DNA of 64,000 nucleotides from Mugil cephalus (taxonomy: Eukaryota > Chordata > Actinopteri > Mugiliformes > Mugilidae), in contig NC_061773.1 of assembly GCF_022458985.1 (NCBI RefSeq), positions 16,340,001 through 16,404,000 of the forward strand, read 5' to 3'. The notes under the pieces are model-generated. The model saw only the letters and a list, made by a program, of their open reading frames with translations, was not told the origin of the DNA and ran no database searches. Position numbers and translations under genes: made by a program. Below, piece after piece: positions 1 through 9,640 of this stretch. The first letter of the stretch is position 1. Every line of letters begins with the position of its first letter.

Positions 1-41
1 ATACCTCAATTTAAATCCCAATTCATTTTTATCTGTCACAG

Positions 42-148
42 CTGCACAGTCACCTCATCTATGGTTTGAAGTAGAGTTTGAGGATAAAACTGCAGACAAA
101 TACTGGCTGACTCAGAGGACCATTGCATGTTTTGGTCACTTTAACTAA
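42..148 (+). CDS. Putative last coding exon of an unrecognised gene (partial)
   Basis: A good acceptor (pyrimidine-rich stretch then CACAG at 37-41) opens a frame of about 35 codons ending at TAA 146-148. The peptide contains LWFEVEFEDKTADKYW and then TIACFGHFN before the stop. It is rich in charged and aromatic residues and reads like real protein rather than random sequence. ATTAAA lies at 163-168 and runs straight into a poly(A) tract, which fits a very short 3' UTR or the tail of a retrocopy. I do not recognise the family. It is probably the 3' end of a gene lying upstream of the window, and it could also be a chance open frame. Confidence 0.35.
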
Positions 149-161
149 ATGTTTGGTTTTG

Positions 162-197
<36 letters not shown>

Positions 198-581
198 TTT
201 AAATCATTTTCACAAAATTCCAGGTTGCTGGGTCATGTTTATTACAGAATTTAAAAACAAAAAAACAAAACAAAAGAAAAACAAACAAACGAAAAAAAAC
301 ATGAAATACATCTGGATAATATGCTAATTTGCCTGGAGGATAGTTATATAAGAAGATAGGCAGTTGTATTGGCCAACTTGGTTAGCTTAGCTTCGGCTAA
401 CCTGACTGGAAACACTTGCTTTTATGGAGGATACGTGGTAGGCTAGGTGTCAGCACAGCTCAGGAGCATCCTGGAAGGAATCCAGTCTTGTGCAACATTA
501 CTTCAGTGTGGAGCATTGACAAACATCCTTCCAAGCTGTTGGTTTGAAATAATGTCAGTTGTTCCGTCTCCTCCTTTTCAG
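149..581. other. A-rich spacer before the class II alpha exons
   Basis: This stretch has a poly(A) run (about 165-195) and a second A-rich patch (about 250-300). I looked for a signal-peptide exon for the downstream MHC gene: the ATGs near 301 and 425 run into stops after a few codons. I see no convincing leader exon, TATA box or class II W/X/Y box here. Confidence 0.5.
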
Positions 582-2216
582 AGCCATCCCACGACTTCCA
601 TTTCATCTACGGATGCTACGAATCCAACGATGTGAGGGTGGACATTGTCGTTGACGACGACGTGGCGGCTTACGCCGATTTCACCAAGGAAGAGATCGAG
701 TGGGCGATGCCTCACACGCCTGACTACCTGAAACACTTCCAGAAAAAGCAGGCTCTTGAGATCGCCAAAGCCAGCATCGCGCACTGTCACAGTGTTTTGG
801 GTAAAGCCAAAAAAGCTGATCCCAAAACTCCCCTACGCCAAGGTACTGGAAGTTTATATTCATTCAACACAGCTTGAGGGAATTATATAGTTAGACTTTA
901 CTAGACCACTGGGATTCCCGCCTTATCCCTAGTCCTAGTCTGTCCGTTGTGTCCTTGGGGAAGTCATCTACCTCCACTAGTGTATGATTGCGAGTGAGTG
1001 ATGTTTGGCCGTAGGTACATATTGGCAGCCACGTTTCTGACTGTGCGAGCAAATGAATAATGTAAACAAAATGCTTTGTTTAGTGTTTATGCTTAGTATT
1101 AATGTTTTATTTCTCTACAAGAGGTGCACTTACTTTTGCAACTCAGATATGTAATGTTGGCTCGTTCTTCAGAACAAACAAATAGTATGAGAATAATCCT
1201 TTTTATTTGATTGGATTTTCTTATCTACTGCCAAGACTTGTGTGAACATCTGCTGGTGTTTTGAGTAATTTTTATGCAGAAAGGTACACTTCAAAATTTA
1301 GATTTAGATTGCTGTGCGGGCAGTAGAGGTGTGGGAGGTCAGGGTTGATAGAGGAGCACGTAGAAAGGCTAACTTTACGGAGGCCGTCGGGAGTCTGCGT
1401 CTACTGCAGTTAAACGATAGGACCAGTTAAAATCATCTGCTGTAATTTCAGTCAACCACCATGTAACTACTAAAAGAATCCTCAAGCATCTGCACATTTA
1501 ACAATCAACACAAATTACATTGGAAATTTCCCTGCTTAAAGAATCCTCATTCTATACCGTTCCACCGATTGACCAGATGCTCCAGACACCTTCATCTACA
1601 CTCGGTATAAGGGGGAGGACGGGGGGGTCAACGCTCTCTTCTGTTTGGCCAATCACTTCTACCCTCCCACCATCAACTTCACGTGGACCAAGAACGGGGC
1701 CGAGGTCACGGACGGGGTGTTGAACCTGCGTTACCGACACAACGGCGACGGCACGTTCCACAGAATCTCCATGCTGAGCATCACTCCTCGGGAGGGAGAG
1801 CTTTACTCCTGCAGAGTGGAGCACCAAGCCTTAAAGCATCCTCTCACCAGGAGCTGGGGTAAGCAGAGGTGCTGACACACAAGACGTAAATGCATTTTCA
1901 TTTCAGCGTGGTCTTACAATGCCCATGTGAAAATGAAAATGCAAATACTCAAATAACTCATACGTGCGTGTGGAAGGTTCTGCAGCATTGCATTTTCAGG
2001 ATTACATTATTGTTTTAATAATGTCAAAATATCACTCTGATAAGAACGCATAAAAAGGCTTAACATTTTTTATGTGTGTTTGTTTAATTTACAGAGCTGG
2101 AGGAAAATAAGCGGATCAGTCTCCACCCTGCAGCTGTTTTCTTCTATGCCAGTCTAATTTTGTGTCTGATGGGAATTGGGGCTGGAGTCTTCTTTTACTA
2201 CAAGCGGCCTAATTAA
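582..2216 (+). CDS. MHC class II alpha chain (leader exon not found)
   Basis: It encodes the alpha subunit of a class II antigen-presenting heterodimer, a type I membrane protein of the endosome and cell surface. Exons are 582-842 (alpha-1 domain, 261 bp), 1577-1858 (alpha-2 Ig C1 domain, 282 bp) and 2095-2216 (connecting peptide, membrane segment and tail, TAA 2214-2216). All junctions are phase 1, as is usual for the family. Alpha-1 carries the fish-type cysteine pair (YGCYE and IAHCHS). Alpha-2 has the Ig cysteines (LFCLAN, YSCRVEH) and an NFT glycosylation site. The membrane segment contains GIGAG, and the tail is only YYKRPN. The alpha-1 helix lacks the two asparagines that classical alpha chains use to hold the peptide backbone (E and A at those places), so a non-classical lineage is likely. 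No signal-peptide exon is visible, so the gene may be truncated or its first exon divergent. Confidence 0.85.
925..1050. repeat. Fish dispersed repeat fragment in class II alpha intron
   Basis: Wording such as GTGTCCTTGGGGAAGTCATC, then 'agtgtatgattgcgagtgag' and 'ggcagcc', resembles a common teleost interspersed repeat recalled from general knowledge. It is degraded, and the family and limits are uncertain. Confidence 0.35.
1095..1300. mobile_element. Tc1/mariner-like relic (terminal part)
   Basis: The phrases 'cttttgcaactcagatatg' and 'cttgtgtgaacatctgctg' match the end of a Tc1-like family very common in fish. The same wording recurs at 27430-27545 and 28700-28760 in this window, which supports a dispersed repeat. 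No coding part remains here. Confidence 0.55.
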
Positions 2217-2735
2217 TAGCTTTTGGTTTTGACATTTCAGCGACAAAAACATATATTTTTTAAAAACCTTCTGCTGCTGTTTTAAAGGATTCTTTAATCC
2301 TTAAAGGGTCTGTGCTTCTCCTTGACTGGAGGCCAAATCATCAATGACATTACGAATGTTATATATAATATATTTAAAAATATATATAAACACTCTTAGC
2401 TTGTCTTCTTAATTGTCCGGAGCCATCATGTCAGTGTTTGAATTCAGTAAAAGATTTATGTGTGTTACAACCAAGGCTAGGCACACCACACACACCCATC
2501 CCAAGTTTTTAATGCACCTCACCTTAGGGGTCCACCCAGGATCGGTCAGGGTCAGGGCAGGCTGCAGGACAGTAGTGTGCTGCAGTTCTCTGACCCTCCT
2601 GACCCTCCTGTTTGCCCCCTGTCTTAATGCACCACATCACATCCAGGGTCACAGGGTCACGGTGTAGGGGCTTGCTTCCTCATCAGGGACTGAGGAAGCA
2701 CAGTAATAGGGACACTGTCACTTTTCATTATCCCT
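2217..2735 (+). other. 3' flank of class II alpha
   Basis: The likely 3' UTR starts with A/T-rich sequence and (TA)-rich runs (about 2355-2395). From about 2465 it changes to C-rich sequence that may already belong to the repeat centred on 2740-3450. No clear AATAAA was found close to the stop; AATAAAG occurs at about 3844 and 4253. Confidence 0.35.
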
Positions 2736-3455
2736 TGGCATGGCTTGGGGGGCCTGGTCCTCCGCTAGCAGGGGGATCTTGGGCTGGCGGTCTGTGGCCC
2801 CACGGCGGTTGGTAGGGGTACCTACCTAGGTTCTCTGGTGTCCTCTTGGCCTGGCTTTGTCTCCCGGTGCTGCGTGGCGACGGGTTCGTGGCGGCTCCCT
2901 TGGGTGCCCGGTTGTTCCGGTATCGACTGGTTCGGGTGGTGGCTTGGTGCTCTCCCTCTCCCTTCGATGGGGGGCTGGGGTCTCTCCCTGGCGGATGGGG
3001 GTTCCCTCTTCCCGTGGTCTCCCTGGCCTGGGTGCGCCAGGGGCATGGGGCCGGCACCTTGGCCCCCCTGCTCGGATGGCCCGTCCCTGGTTTGGCGCTC
3101 GGCTGGTGCCCGTCTGCGGGGGCTTTGCTGGGCTCCTGGGGGGGTCCTCTCGGCTGGAGAGGTGCCCATGGCTGCCCTGCGGGCGGGGGGTGGGGTCTTT
3201 GGGGGGGGTGTTGGCGGCGGTGGGTGGACGGGCTGCGGTGGCTGTGGGGGGTGTGGGGGGTATGGGGGGCTGCTCTGGCCTGCACCGACTTGTGCTTGCT
3301 TGGCGGGTCTGGGGGTGTTGGTCGTCGCTCGCCATCTGCGCTGGGGTGTGGCTTGCCCCGTGGCTACGGTGGTTCTCTGGTCCTGTCACCCATGCGCCCC
3401 ACACTGGGGTGGAGGTTCTCGGGTGCTGGGGCTTCTGACCTGACTCTGGGCCCTG
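2736..3455. repeat. Adenine-poor, G/T-rich low-complexity block
   Basis: About 700 bp whose + strand is built of G, T and C with very few A, full of GGGG and CTGG words. Several frames stay open on both strands because stop codons need A. The translations are simple (Pro/Arg-rich on the - strand, Gly/Trp/Leu-rich on the + strand), so I do not call a gene. It is probably the body of a dispersed fish repeat, with a unique-looking tail (about 3480-3850) ending near AATAAAG. Confidence 0.5.
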
Positions 3456-4957
3456 GTAATGGTCTCACTCATATTTAGGGAATGCCCACATGCATGTGTG
3501 TTGTCACCTGCCAGCCCGTGCTGGATCACATCAAAAAGAATTGATGTGTCCCGGCTATTAAGGGCTGGATTTTCGCTTTCACTCTGTCACTACGTGCCCT
3601 ATGGCAGATTTCTCTCCTTCCATTGGGACACCCTTACCCCCCCTGGACTCTCTCATCTGTACCCAGTCATACTTGAGTGAGGTGACTTGGGAAGCACAGA
3701 ACCCTGTACTCCACTAGTTCCTACTAGCACCACATGTATCTCCTCCACTGTCCATCCTTCTACATCTTTTCTTTCCTTTGTTCCCCCCCTCTATTCACTG
3801 AGGTGTAGCACTGCCCTCCCTGCCACACAAGGTCACTACACTCAATAAAGTTCAACAGGACAGTTCCCAGGGAGGCTGGTGATGGTCACACTCACGCACT
3901 GAAGTAATAAAGCTTTCAGCTGCAAGAATATAACTGCATGAACCTCATATAATGTTGACACCCTGTGGTGTTCAACTATGCAGACAAATGCAGACAAAAA
4001 AAAAAAAAAAAAAAAAAAAGATTTATGTGATAGTGAGAAAGGGTGTAGGTAGGTGGTTTCAGTTACAAAGCAGCTGATTAAACACAGGAAAGAATAAACT
4101 AGAAAAAAATACAACTTATGTTATGTGCTTTAAATCAGCTCAAGTGCTCAAGGTTTGTAAGTGTTAGGGATTTTTTTCTTCTTTGTCAATTTAGTGGGTG
4201 GAATCTGTGAAGTGTCTTCAGACAGTTTGTATTGTTATTTTGTGCTCGATGAATAAAGTTGTATTGACCTGAAATGTTTTTTCACTGATTGACCTGAACA
4301 GATGGAAAGTAATGAGACAAATAATCCACACAAATTAGACTTTTACGTCAGAATCACTGCAAGAATATCACAGAGCCCATAAGACGTTAGGCCTGCTTTT
4401 TATTAATTACAGTAAGTCTGAAACCAGACCTGTAAATTTACTGACAGGAATTCATGTAAATCTCAAAAAGAATTCTCAAAGACATGGGTATTTATTTATT
4501 CATTTGATTTTATTATTTCTTTTGTACCTTCCTGTATATAAATATGTAACCCAGGTCCCATGTAGTTAAGAATAAAGCCAGAGTAGTTAATACTACTTTA
4601 TATGTGATTCTAATGTATGTTATTTTAATAACGACCACCACAGCTGTACTTTAAATACAAAAATCCTCACAGGTATTTATTTACACAAAAAAAAAAAGAC
4701 ATAATTTCCTTATGTAAAATAAAATGCATAAAATGAGGTCAGATATGAATAAAAGGTTTTCAAAAAGAAACTAAATTCAGTTTCAATTTGTGTCACACCT
4801 TTCTCTTGACTCAAAAGAAAAACTTTTGTTTGATGAAATGAAATACTACCAGAACGCTCTCTGTCCCTTTAGTACACACAAACCGTTTTCTTTTTCTTAA
4901 ATTCACTCATATAGTACCCGTGGGCCCACACACAAATTTACGTTTATGGAACAGAGA
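3456..4957. other. Intergenic, repeat-derived and A/T-rich
   Basis: Up to about 4010 the sequence appears continuous with the preceding repeat and ends in a poly(A) run (about 3997-4019). A sequence containing GATGAATAAAG follows at about 4248. The rest is A/T-rich, with short A runs such as that near 4688. I see no gene. Confidence 0.4.
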
Positions 4958-5029
4958 CCATTAACTGATATTAAACTCGTTGCAGGCCTGTTAATCGATG
5001 CTGGGGAACGGTGGGGCCTAAAAAACGGT
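4958..5029 (+). repeat. Direct repeat copy A (about 72 bp)
   Basis: This is nearly identical to 10650-10721: both start ACCATTAACTGATATTAAAC and end in 'ggggcctaaaaa(a)cggt', with only a few changes. The two copies bracket the Helitron and hAT elements in the same orientation. Sequence just after it (5045-5108, 'gctaactagcacgtcgctaac') has a looser counterpart near 11060-11100. Confidence 0.75.
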
Positions 5030-5439
5030 AATGCTTCCAGAGTACATTAACGCTAAAGCATGAACACCGAATGCTACTGCTAACTAGCACGTCGCTAACT
5101 GCATTACATGTCAAGTGACGTGATAGTAAGAAATGACCCAACCAGCCGTCCACTGTGCAGCGATGTGGTGAGAAATGACCACCAAGTCTGCAAGCAGAAG
5201 TCTTTGGTCGGTCGATGTAAATAATGTCAACAGCAAAACACAATATTCTGTAAACGCGAATGCAGAGCAGAAAGTCAAACAATGTTCAGACGCTACAGAC
5301 AATATCGTGACCCGTGTCACGGTTCCAGTGTGACACAGTGTCAATGACCACAATCAGCTGGGCAAGAAATTGGGCTTATGTAATGAAAATGCTGAGGAAG
5401 ACCAGACGGTAACTGATGGATGATATGGGATGTCCTTGC

Positions 5440-6862
5440 AAGATTCAAAGCATAAAACCAGACGGAAACTGCTTTCTATCATACTCTGGCCTTCAGTGTC
5501 TGTCACCATGAGGAGAGCATTTGAAAATAAGATGGGCTGTCGTGCGACATCTTCAGAGCAACAGTAGCACATTTGCCAAGTATTTAAGAGATGAATACAC
5601 ATCTGTACAGGACTATGTGACCAAATACAGAATCTATAACAGTGATTCAGGGGCAAAAGAAATTGATATTTTTGCTGCGGCAGATTTATTCCAAACAACT
5701 ATTTTTACTTTCAATGATGGTAAATGGAATATGCACAAGCCAACTACAGCATCACAGACATGTACAGCAGCGTATTTATTTAAATCACACTTGCAATCAC
5801 TACGAAGTTGTAACACGTGTCAAACCAAAGGATGCAGGAAGCCAGTGTGCTGGAATTTGTCAGCCTGTGAAGCACGATGACAACTTAAGGTCTCAGCGAA
5901 ACAGAGACTGTGAAAGCTAAGAAAGACCGAATGAGATACCACAAAGACATTGAATTAAAAAAAAGGAAGGTACAAAATCTTATATAAAGATGCATCTATC
6001 AAACAAGCTAAACTTAAGTGTAGTAGTCAGCATTGTGAAAGTCAATATAAATCCAATACTGAGTTTCAAAAATACAAGCGTGCATTTGGTTTTGCAAAAT
6101 CCCACACAAACGCTAAATATCAACAGCAACATGACACGTCGAAGATAACATATGCAAACAATCCATCTTTTCATGCAAGAGTACGTGACTATTCTAAAGC
6201 CGAATACAACATAAAGAAGGATTTTCAGAGTGCTGTGCGGGAGTACTCGAAAGCCAAAAATAAAACAAATGCTACATTTCAGAATCATGTCCATAATTAT
6301 TCAAAAGCTAAATATAAAGAACGTCTTTCAGCTCAGCAGATTTGAGATGGCCTGAAATGCTTAACTCTATTCTAAGACATGTGTTGATGACCTGGACTGG
6401 TCAGAGAAATGTGGACTTTTATGTCGCAACCCTATCACAGCAGCCAGACTGTTTGACCATAGATGGCACTGTTTCTTAAGGGATGTGATTTTGTCAAAAA
6501 GTCAGCCTACTGGAAAAGTAATAGACTTTCATCGTGTTGAATTTTAACAACGTGTTTCTCCTCATGTCCATTGTTTATTTTGGGTTAAAAACGCACCTGG
6601 GATTGACAGAGACACTTGTGAGACGCCACCGGAAGCTGATGCAGAGCTGTGTGAGGTTGTGAACAGCGTGCAGAAACACAGCACAAGACACTCCAAGACT
6701 TGCCAGAAGAAAAACACAGTGTGCAGGTTTAATTTCCCACGTCCACCGTCAAGCTGTACTTACATCACAAGAAATGTAAATACTGAGGATTCAAATGTTG
6801 AGGATGAAAATGCAAATGCAAGTGACATAATAAAGAAAGTGAAATCTGCATTCACTAACTGA
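5440..6862 (+). pseudogene. Helitron protein remnant: OTU protease, repeat tract, HUH Rep
   Basis: Three parts follow the order seen in fish Helitron proteins. About 5455-5860 is an OTU cysteine-protease-like domain with the catalytic-site motif DGNCF (5461-5475). After a TGA comes IRWAVVRHLQSN, and in another frame the HYEVV motif expected around the catalytic His. About 5985-6345 is a tract of degenerate repeats of roughly 23-25 residues (VRDYSKAEY, VREYSKAK, VHNYSKAKY). About 6530-6862 is part of the Rep nuclease with the HUH-type motif SPHVHCLFW and later CRFNFPRPPSS. Stops and frameshifts separate the parts and no helicase domain is left, so it is a dead fragment. In intact elements this protein nicks and transfers DNA for rolling-circle transposition. 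Confidence 0.75.
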
Positions 6863-7072
6863 CATGCATTTTGATTCAACAGAAATATTCTTTAAGTCTC
6901 TTGGGATAAATCAAAGCATGTTTGAAAAAGCTTGTAATGGGTTATGGGTAGAGGTAGGTTGGAAGCTCCACCCCTGCCTGATCCACCTGGATTGAGTGCA
7001 CCTGCACTCGTTGCACAGCTGCAGCCCATCAGCCTGCTTGGGTTATAAAAGCAGGCTGGGTCCAGCAGCTCA
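6863..7072. other. Spacer with a TATA-like box
   Basis: It contains TTATAAAAG at about 7044-7052 in a GC-richer context, followed by the first copy of the long direct repeat. It could be part of a promoter or LTR of an unrecognised element. No gene is seen. Confidence 0.3.
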
Positions 7073-7160
7073 GTTGTGTGAGTGACACCAGAGGGTAAAC
7101 ACCATCAGTTTGCTCTTGGTTGTGTGTGGCATCTTTATTTTGTTAAGGAGGTTTATTTTC
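7073..7160 (+). repeat. Long direct repeat, left copy, flanking the hAT element
   Basis: It begins GTTGTGTGAGTGACACCAGA and runs to TTTATTTTC, directly against the left end of the hAT element. The same sequence, with two short expansions, lies directly after the right end (9543-9640). Confidence 0.8.
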
Positions 7161-7187
7161 TAGTGATGGGTCTGACGACTGTGAAAC

Positions 7188-7205
7188 CTCGGCGCATGCG
7201 CCGAG
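7188..7205. promoter_or_regulatory. 18-bp perfect palindrome with NRF1-type core
   Basis: CTCGGCGCATGCGCCGAG is a perfect palindrome 27 bp inside the left end of the hAT element and about 200 bp before its ATG. Its core GCGCATGCGC equals the known NRF1 binding consensus. It may serve as host-factor promoter input for the transposase or as a subterminal transposase-binding site; both roles are inferred. Confidence 0.5.
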
Positions 7206-7408
7206 CAAACAAGGCGAAGCCCCGTGTCGGTGCGCGTATCTCTTTAAGGAAAACCACGTGACCGATACAGTTCCTGTGTCGTTTGGTTGTGAACGCGCCA
7301 AATTGTATTTATAAACAGAAAATGTATCGACACGTTTGTGGGTTTTGTTGGATGGAGATAGTTTGTGTTGTTTGCTTTGCATTGGTTTTTGGCTCGTCAT
7401 CGAAAACT

Positions 7409-9386
7409 ATGGATCAACCAAGGAAGAGGAAGTTTTCTCCCGTGTGGGATCATTTTGATCTTATCACGGAGAATAAGGTAAATTATTATTCCGTTCTCGT
7501 TTCCACTATTGATCATTCTTCTGTCGGGTTATTCCAATTTCTTTCTGAAGAATATTTTAATTAGTTTACATGGATTAACTTTTATTTCTATTGTAGGTGA
7601 AATGTAGGATTTGCTCCCAGGTGCTGTCTTACTGTAACCGGAGCACTTCCACAATGCTGAGGCATTACCGTGGCCGGCGTGAGAAGGAAGAACGAGCTAA
7701 TACTCCCGTGATCAGCCCTGGTGTTTCCAGAAAGCAGGCGATTGATGAGGCTATAATGAATATGATCATTACAGACTGTCAGCCGCTTAGCCTTGTGGAA
7801 GACGAGGGGTTCCGAGAGCTGGTCCAACTCCTTGAGCCCTCATGTGTTCTGCCAAGCAGAAAGGTACGTGAAACAAACTGATGAATGGGTGTTATACATG
7901 TTAACAAAGTATATGCATGTTATGTGATTTCATTCATTAATCTACTCCACTTGTGTTATTAATTTTAGGCTATCAAGACCATGATTAGCCAGAGGTATGA
8001 GAAGAAAAAGGAGCAAGTTAAAAAAGAACTGAAGAGTGCAGTTGCAGTCAGCCTAACAGCTGACATGTGGACATCCATGAACATGGAGGCTTACCTGGCT
8101 GTGACCTGTCACTATGTCGACAGTGAGAACCATACACTGTGTACATCAATGTTGGGAGTGGAACACTTCCCTCAGCAGCACACTGCTGAAAATATGGCCC
8201 AAGTAAAGAAAAACTTAATGCAGGAGTGGGCCATAGCAGAGAAAGTGACATGTCTTGTCACAGATGCGGCTGCAAACATGGTTGCATGTGTCAAAAAGCT
8301 CCAAATCAGGCACACGATTTGCATAGCGCATTCTTTAAATTTAACAGTTCGAAAATCATGTGACCAAATTGAGACACTCACTGATATCCGAAATAAAACA
8401 AGGCATATTGTAACATACTTTAGAACCAGTACTACAGCCAAAGAGAAACTGGCACAAGTCCAGAAATTAATGAATGAGGTGTCAACTAGATGGAACAGCA
8501 CGTATTTAATGCTGGAACGCATGGCGGAACAGAAGGAGTCGGTGTTGGTATCCCTAGCCTCTTTAAAAAGTGATATACCTCAGCTCACTACAAATGATTA
8601 TAAAATCATAGAGGAGACACTCCGTGTGCTTGCTCCATTTAATCAAGCGACAGTGGAGCTGTCTGTCTGATCAAAAGTAATCCCAATGCTCAAAATGTTG
8701 CACCACTCACTGCAACGCAATGCATTAAATGTAACCACGGAAACCGCAATTAATCTTGTGGAAAACCTGAAAAGAAGACTGCTAGAAACTCTGTGCAACC
8801 TGGAGTCATTAAGTGTAATGACAATACCAACACTGCTGGACCCTCGGTTCAAGACGATGGCATTCTTAAGTGCGTCAAAAGCCAATGATGCAGTGAAAAG
8901 ACTAAAATCAGAGTGTGCGGCAGAAATGGAAGATGCCCAAGCTGGACCTTCAACTCAACCATCTGCTTCCAGTCCAGGTATGTCATGATTCTTAATTGTG
9001 TTCATTTGTATTTTAATGTTCATGCAAATCACTCTATGTGAATACAATGAATTAGGAACACAGATGCATTTTATTTTTTCCTCAGGTGACAACCTGTGGC
9101 ACCAGCTGGACATGGAAGTCAAGGAGAGCAAGGCCAATTCAAATGTCACCACCGATGCCATTATCGAGGTACAAAGATACATCTCCGAGGAGAACACACC
9201 AAGATCACAGGATCCACTACAATACTGGAAATCGCAAAGACTAAATTACCCTACCTTGTACGCCGTCATCATCAGTGCCCTGTGAAAAGGGTGTTCTCAA
9301 AAGCAGGAGAAATGGTTTGTAAGCGGCGCAATCGCCTTGGCCCAAAGATGTTAACGCAGCTGATGTTTCTAAATAAAAATGTGTGA
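7409..9386 (+). pseudogene. hAT transposase (BED finger, DDE, dimerisation), disrupted
   Basis: The exons are 7409-7477 (start MDQPRKRKFSPVWDHF), 7597-7863, 7969-8977 and from 9086, each with good GT/AG sites. Exon 2 holds the BED zinc finger (CRICSQ, then MLRHYRGRR). The two cysteines and one His are present, but the usual second His position reads Arg. Exon 3 holds the RNase H-like catalytic region (SLTADMWTSMN, VTDAAANM, HTICIAHSLNL, VSTRWNSTYLML). The 3' part keeps the hAT dimerisation motif (VFSKAGEMVCKRRNRL). It is broken by one in-frame TGA (8668-8670) and a frameshift near 9250-9285. It would have catalysed cut-and-paste transposition. The lightness of the damage suggests fairly recent death. 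Confidence 0.85.
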
Positions 9387-9542
9387 ATGAACCTTGTTCA
9401 GTCTGTTTCCAGTTTTTATTGAAGTTGCCTGCAATTACTTTTTAAATCCAGCAGATGTCGCCATTGAGTGATACAGCAACAGTGTCGACACAGTTTGGGA
9501 AATGTGCCATACACCCAATGAGGCCTCATCTGCCCATCACTA

Positions 9543-9640
9543 GTTGTGTGAGTGACACCAGAGGGTAAACACCATCAGTTTGCTCTCTTGGTTGTGTGTG
9601 TGTTGGTGTGGCATCTTTATTTTGTTAAGGTTTATTTTCC
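9543..9640 (+). repeat. Long direct repeat, right copy, flanking the hAT element
   Basis: Counterpart of 7073-7160. It carries an extra CT and an extra GT-rich stretch of about 12 bp, and lacks the AG found before TTTATTTTC in the left copy. Confidence 0.8.

Larger units (their letters stand above)
7161..9542 (+). mobile_element. hAT-family DNA transposon, nearly full length
   Basis: The ends are TAGTGATGGG (7161-7170) and CCCATCACTA (9533-9542), a 10-bp perfect terminal inverted repeat of hAT type. One more matched C/G pair lies outside it. Inside lies a spliced BED-finger transposase. The 8-bp flanks, ttattttc on the left and gttgtgtg on the right, do not match, so the normal hAT target duplication is absent. 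Instead the element sits between two copies of an approximately 90-bp direct repeat. A CpG-rich promoter-like region with an NRF1-like palindrome lies just inside the left end. Confidence 0.85.

Noticed and set aside
1577-1858. Alternative call of the Ig exon as MHC class II beta
   Set aside because: The preceding domain has alpha-1 features and all junctions are phase 1. The CRVEH motif alone occurs in both chains.
2728-3478. Several long overlapping open frames (up to about 210 codons) on both strands
   Set aside because: They arise because the block has almost no A on one strand, so stops are rare. The peptides are simple Pro/Arg or Gly/Trp/Leu strings without splice context.
6960-7160. 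Idea that the TATA-like region plus direct repeats are LTRs of a retrotransposon around the hAT element
   Set aside because: The repeats do not start with TG and end with CA, there is no primer-binding site or polypurine tract, and the enclosed DNA is a hAT transposon.
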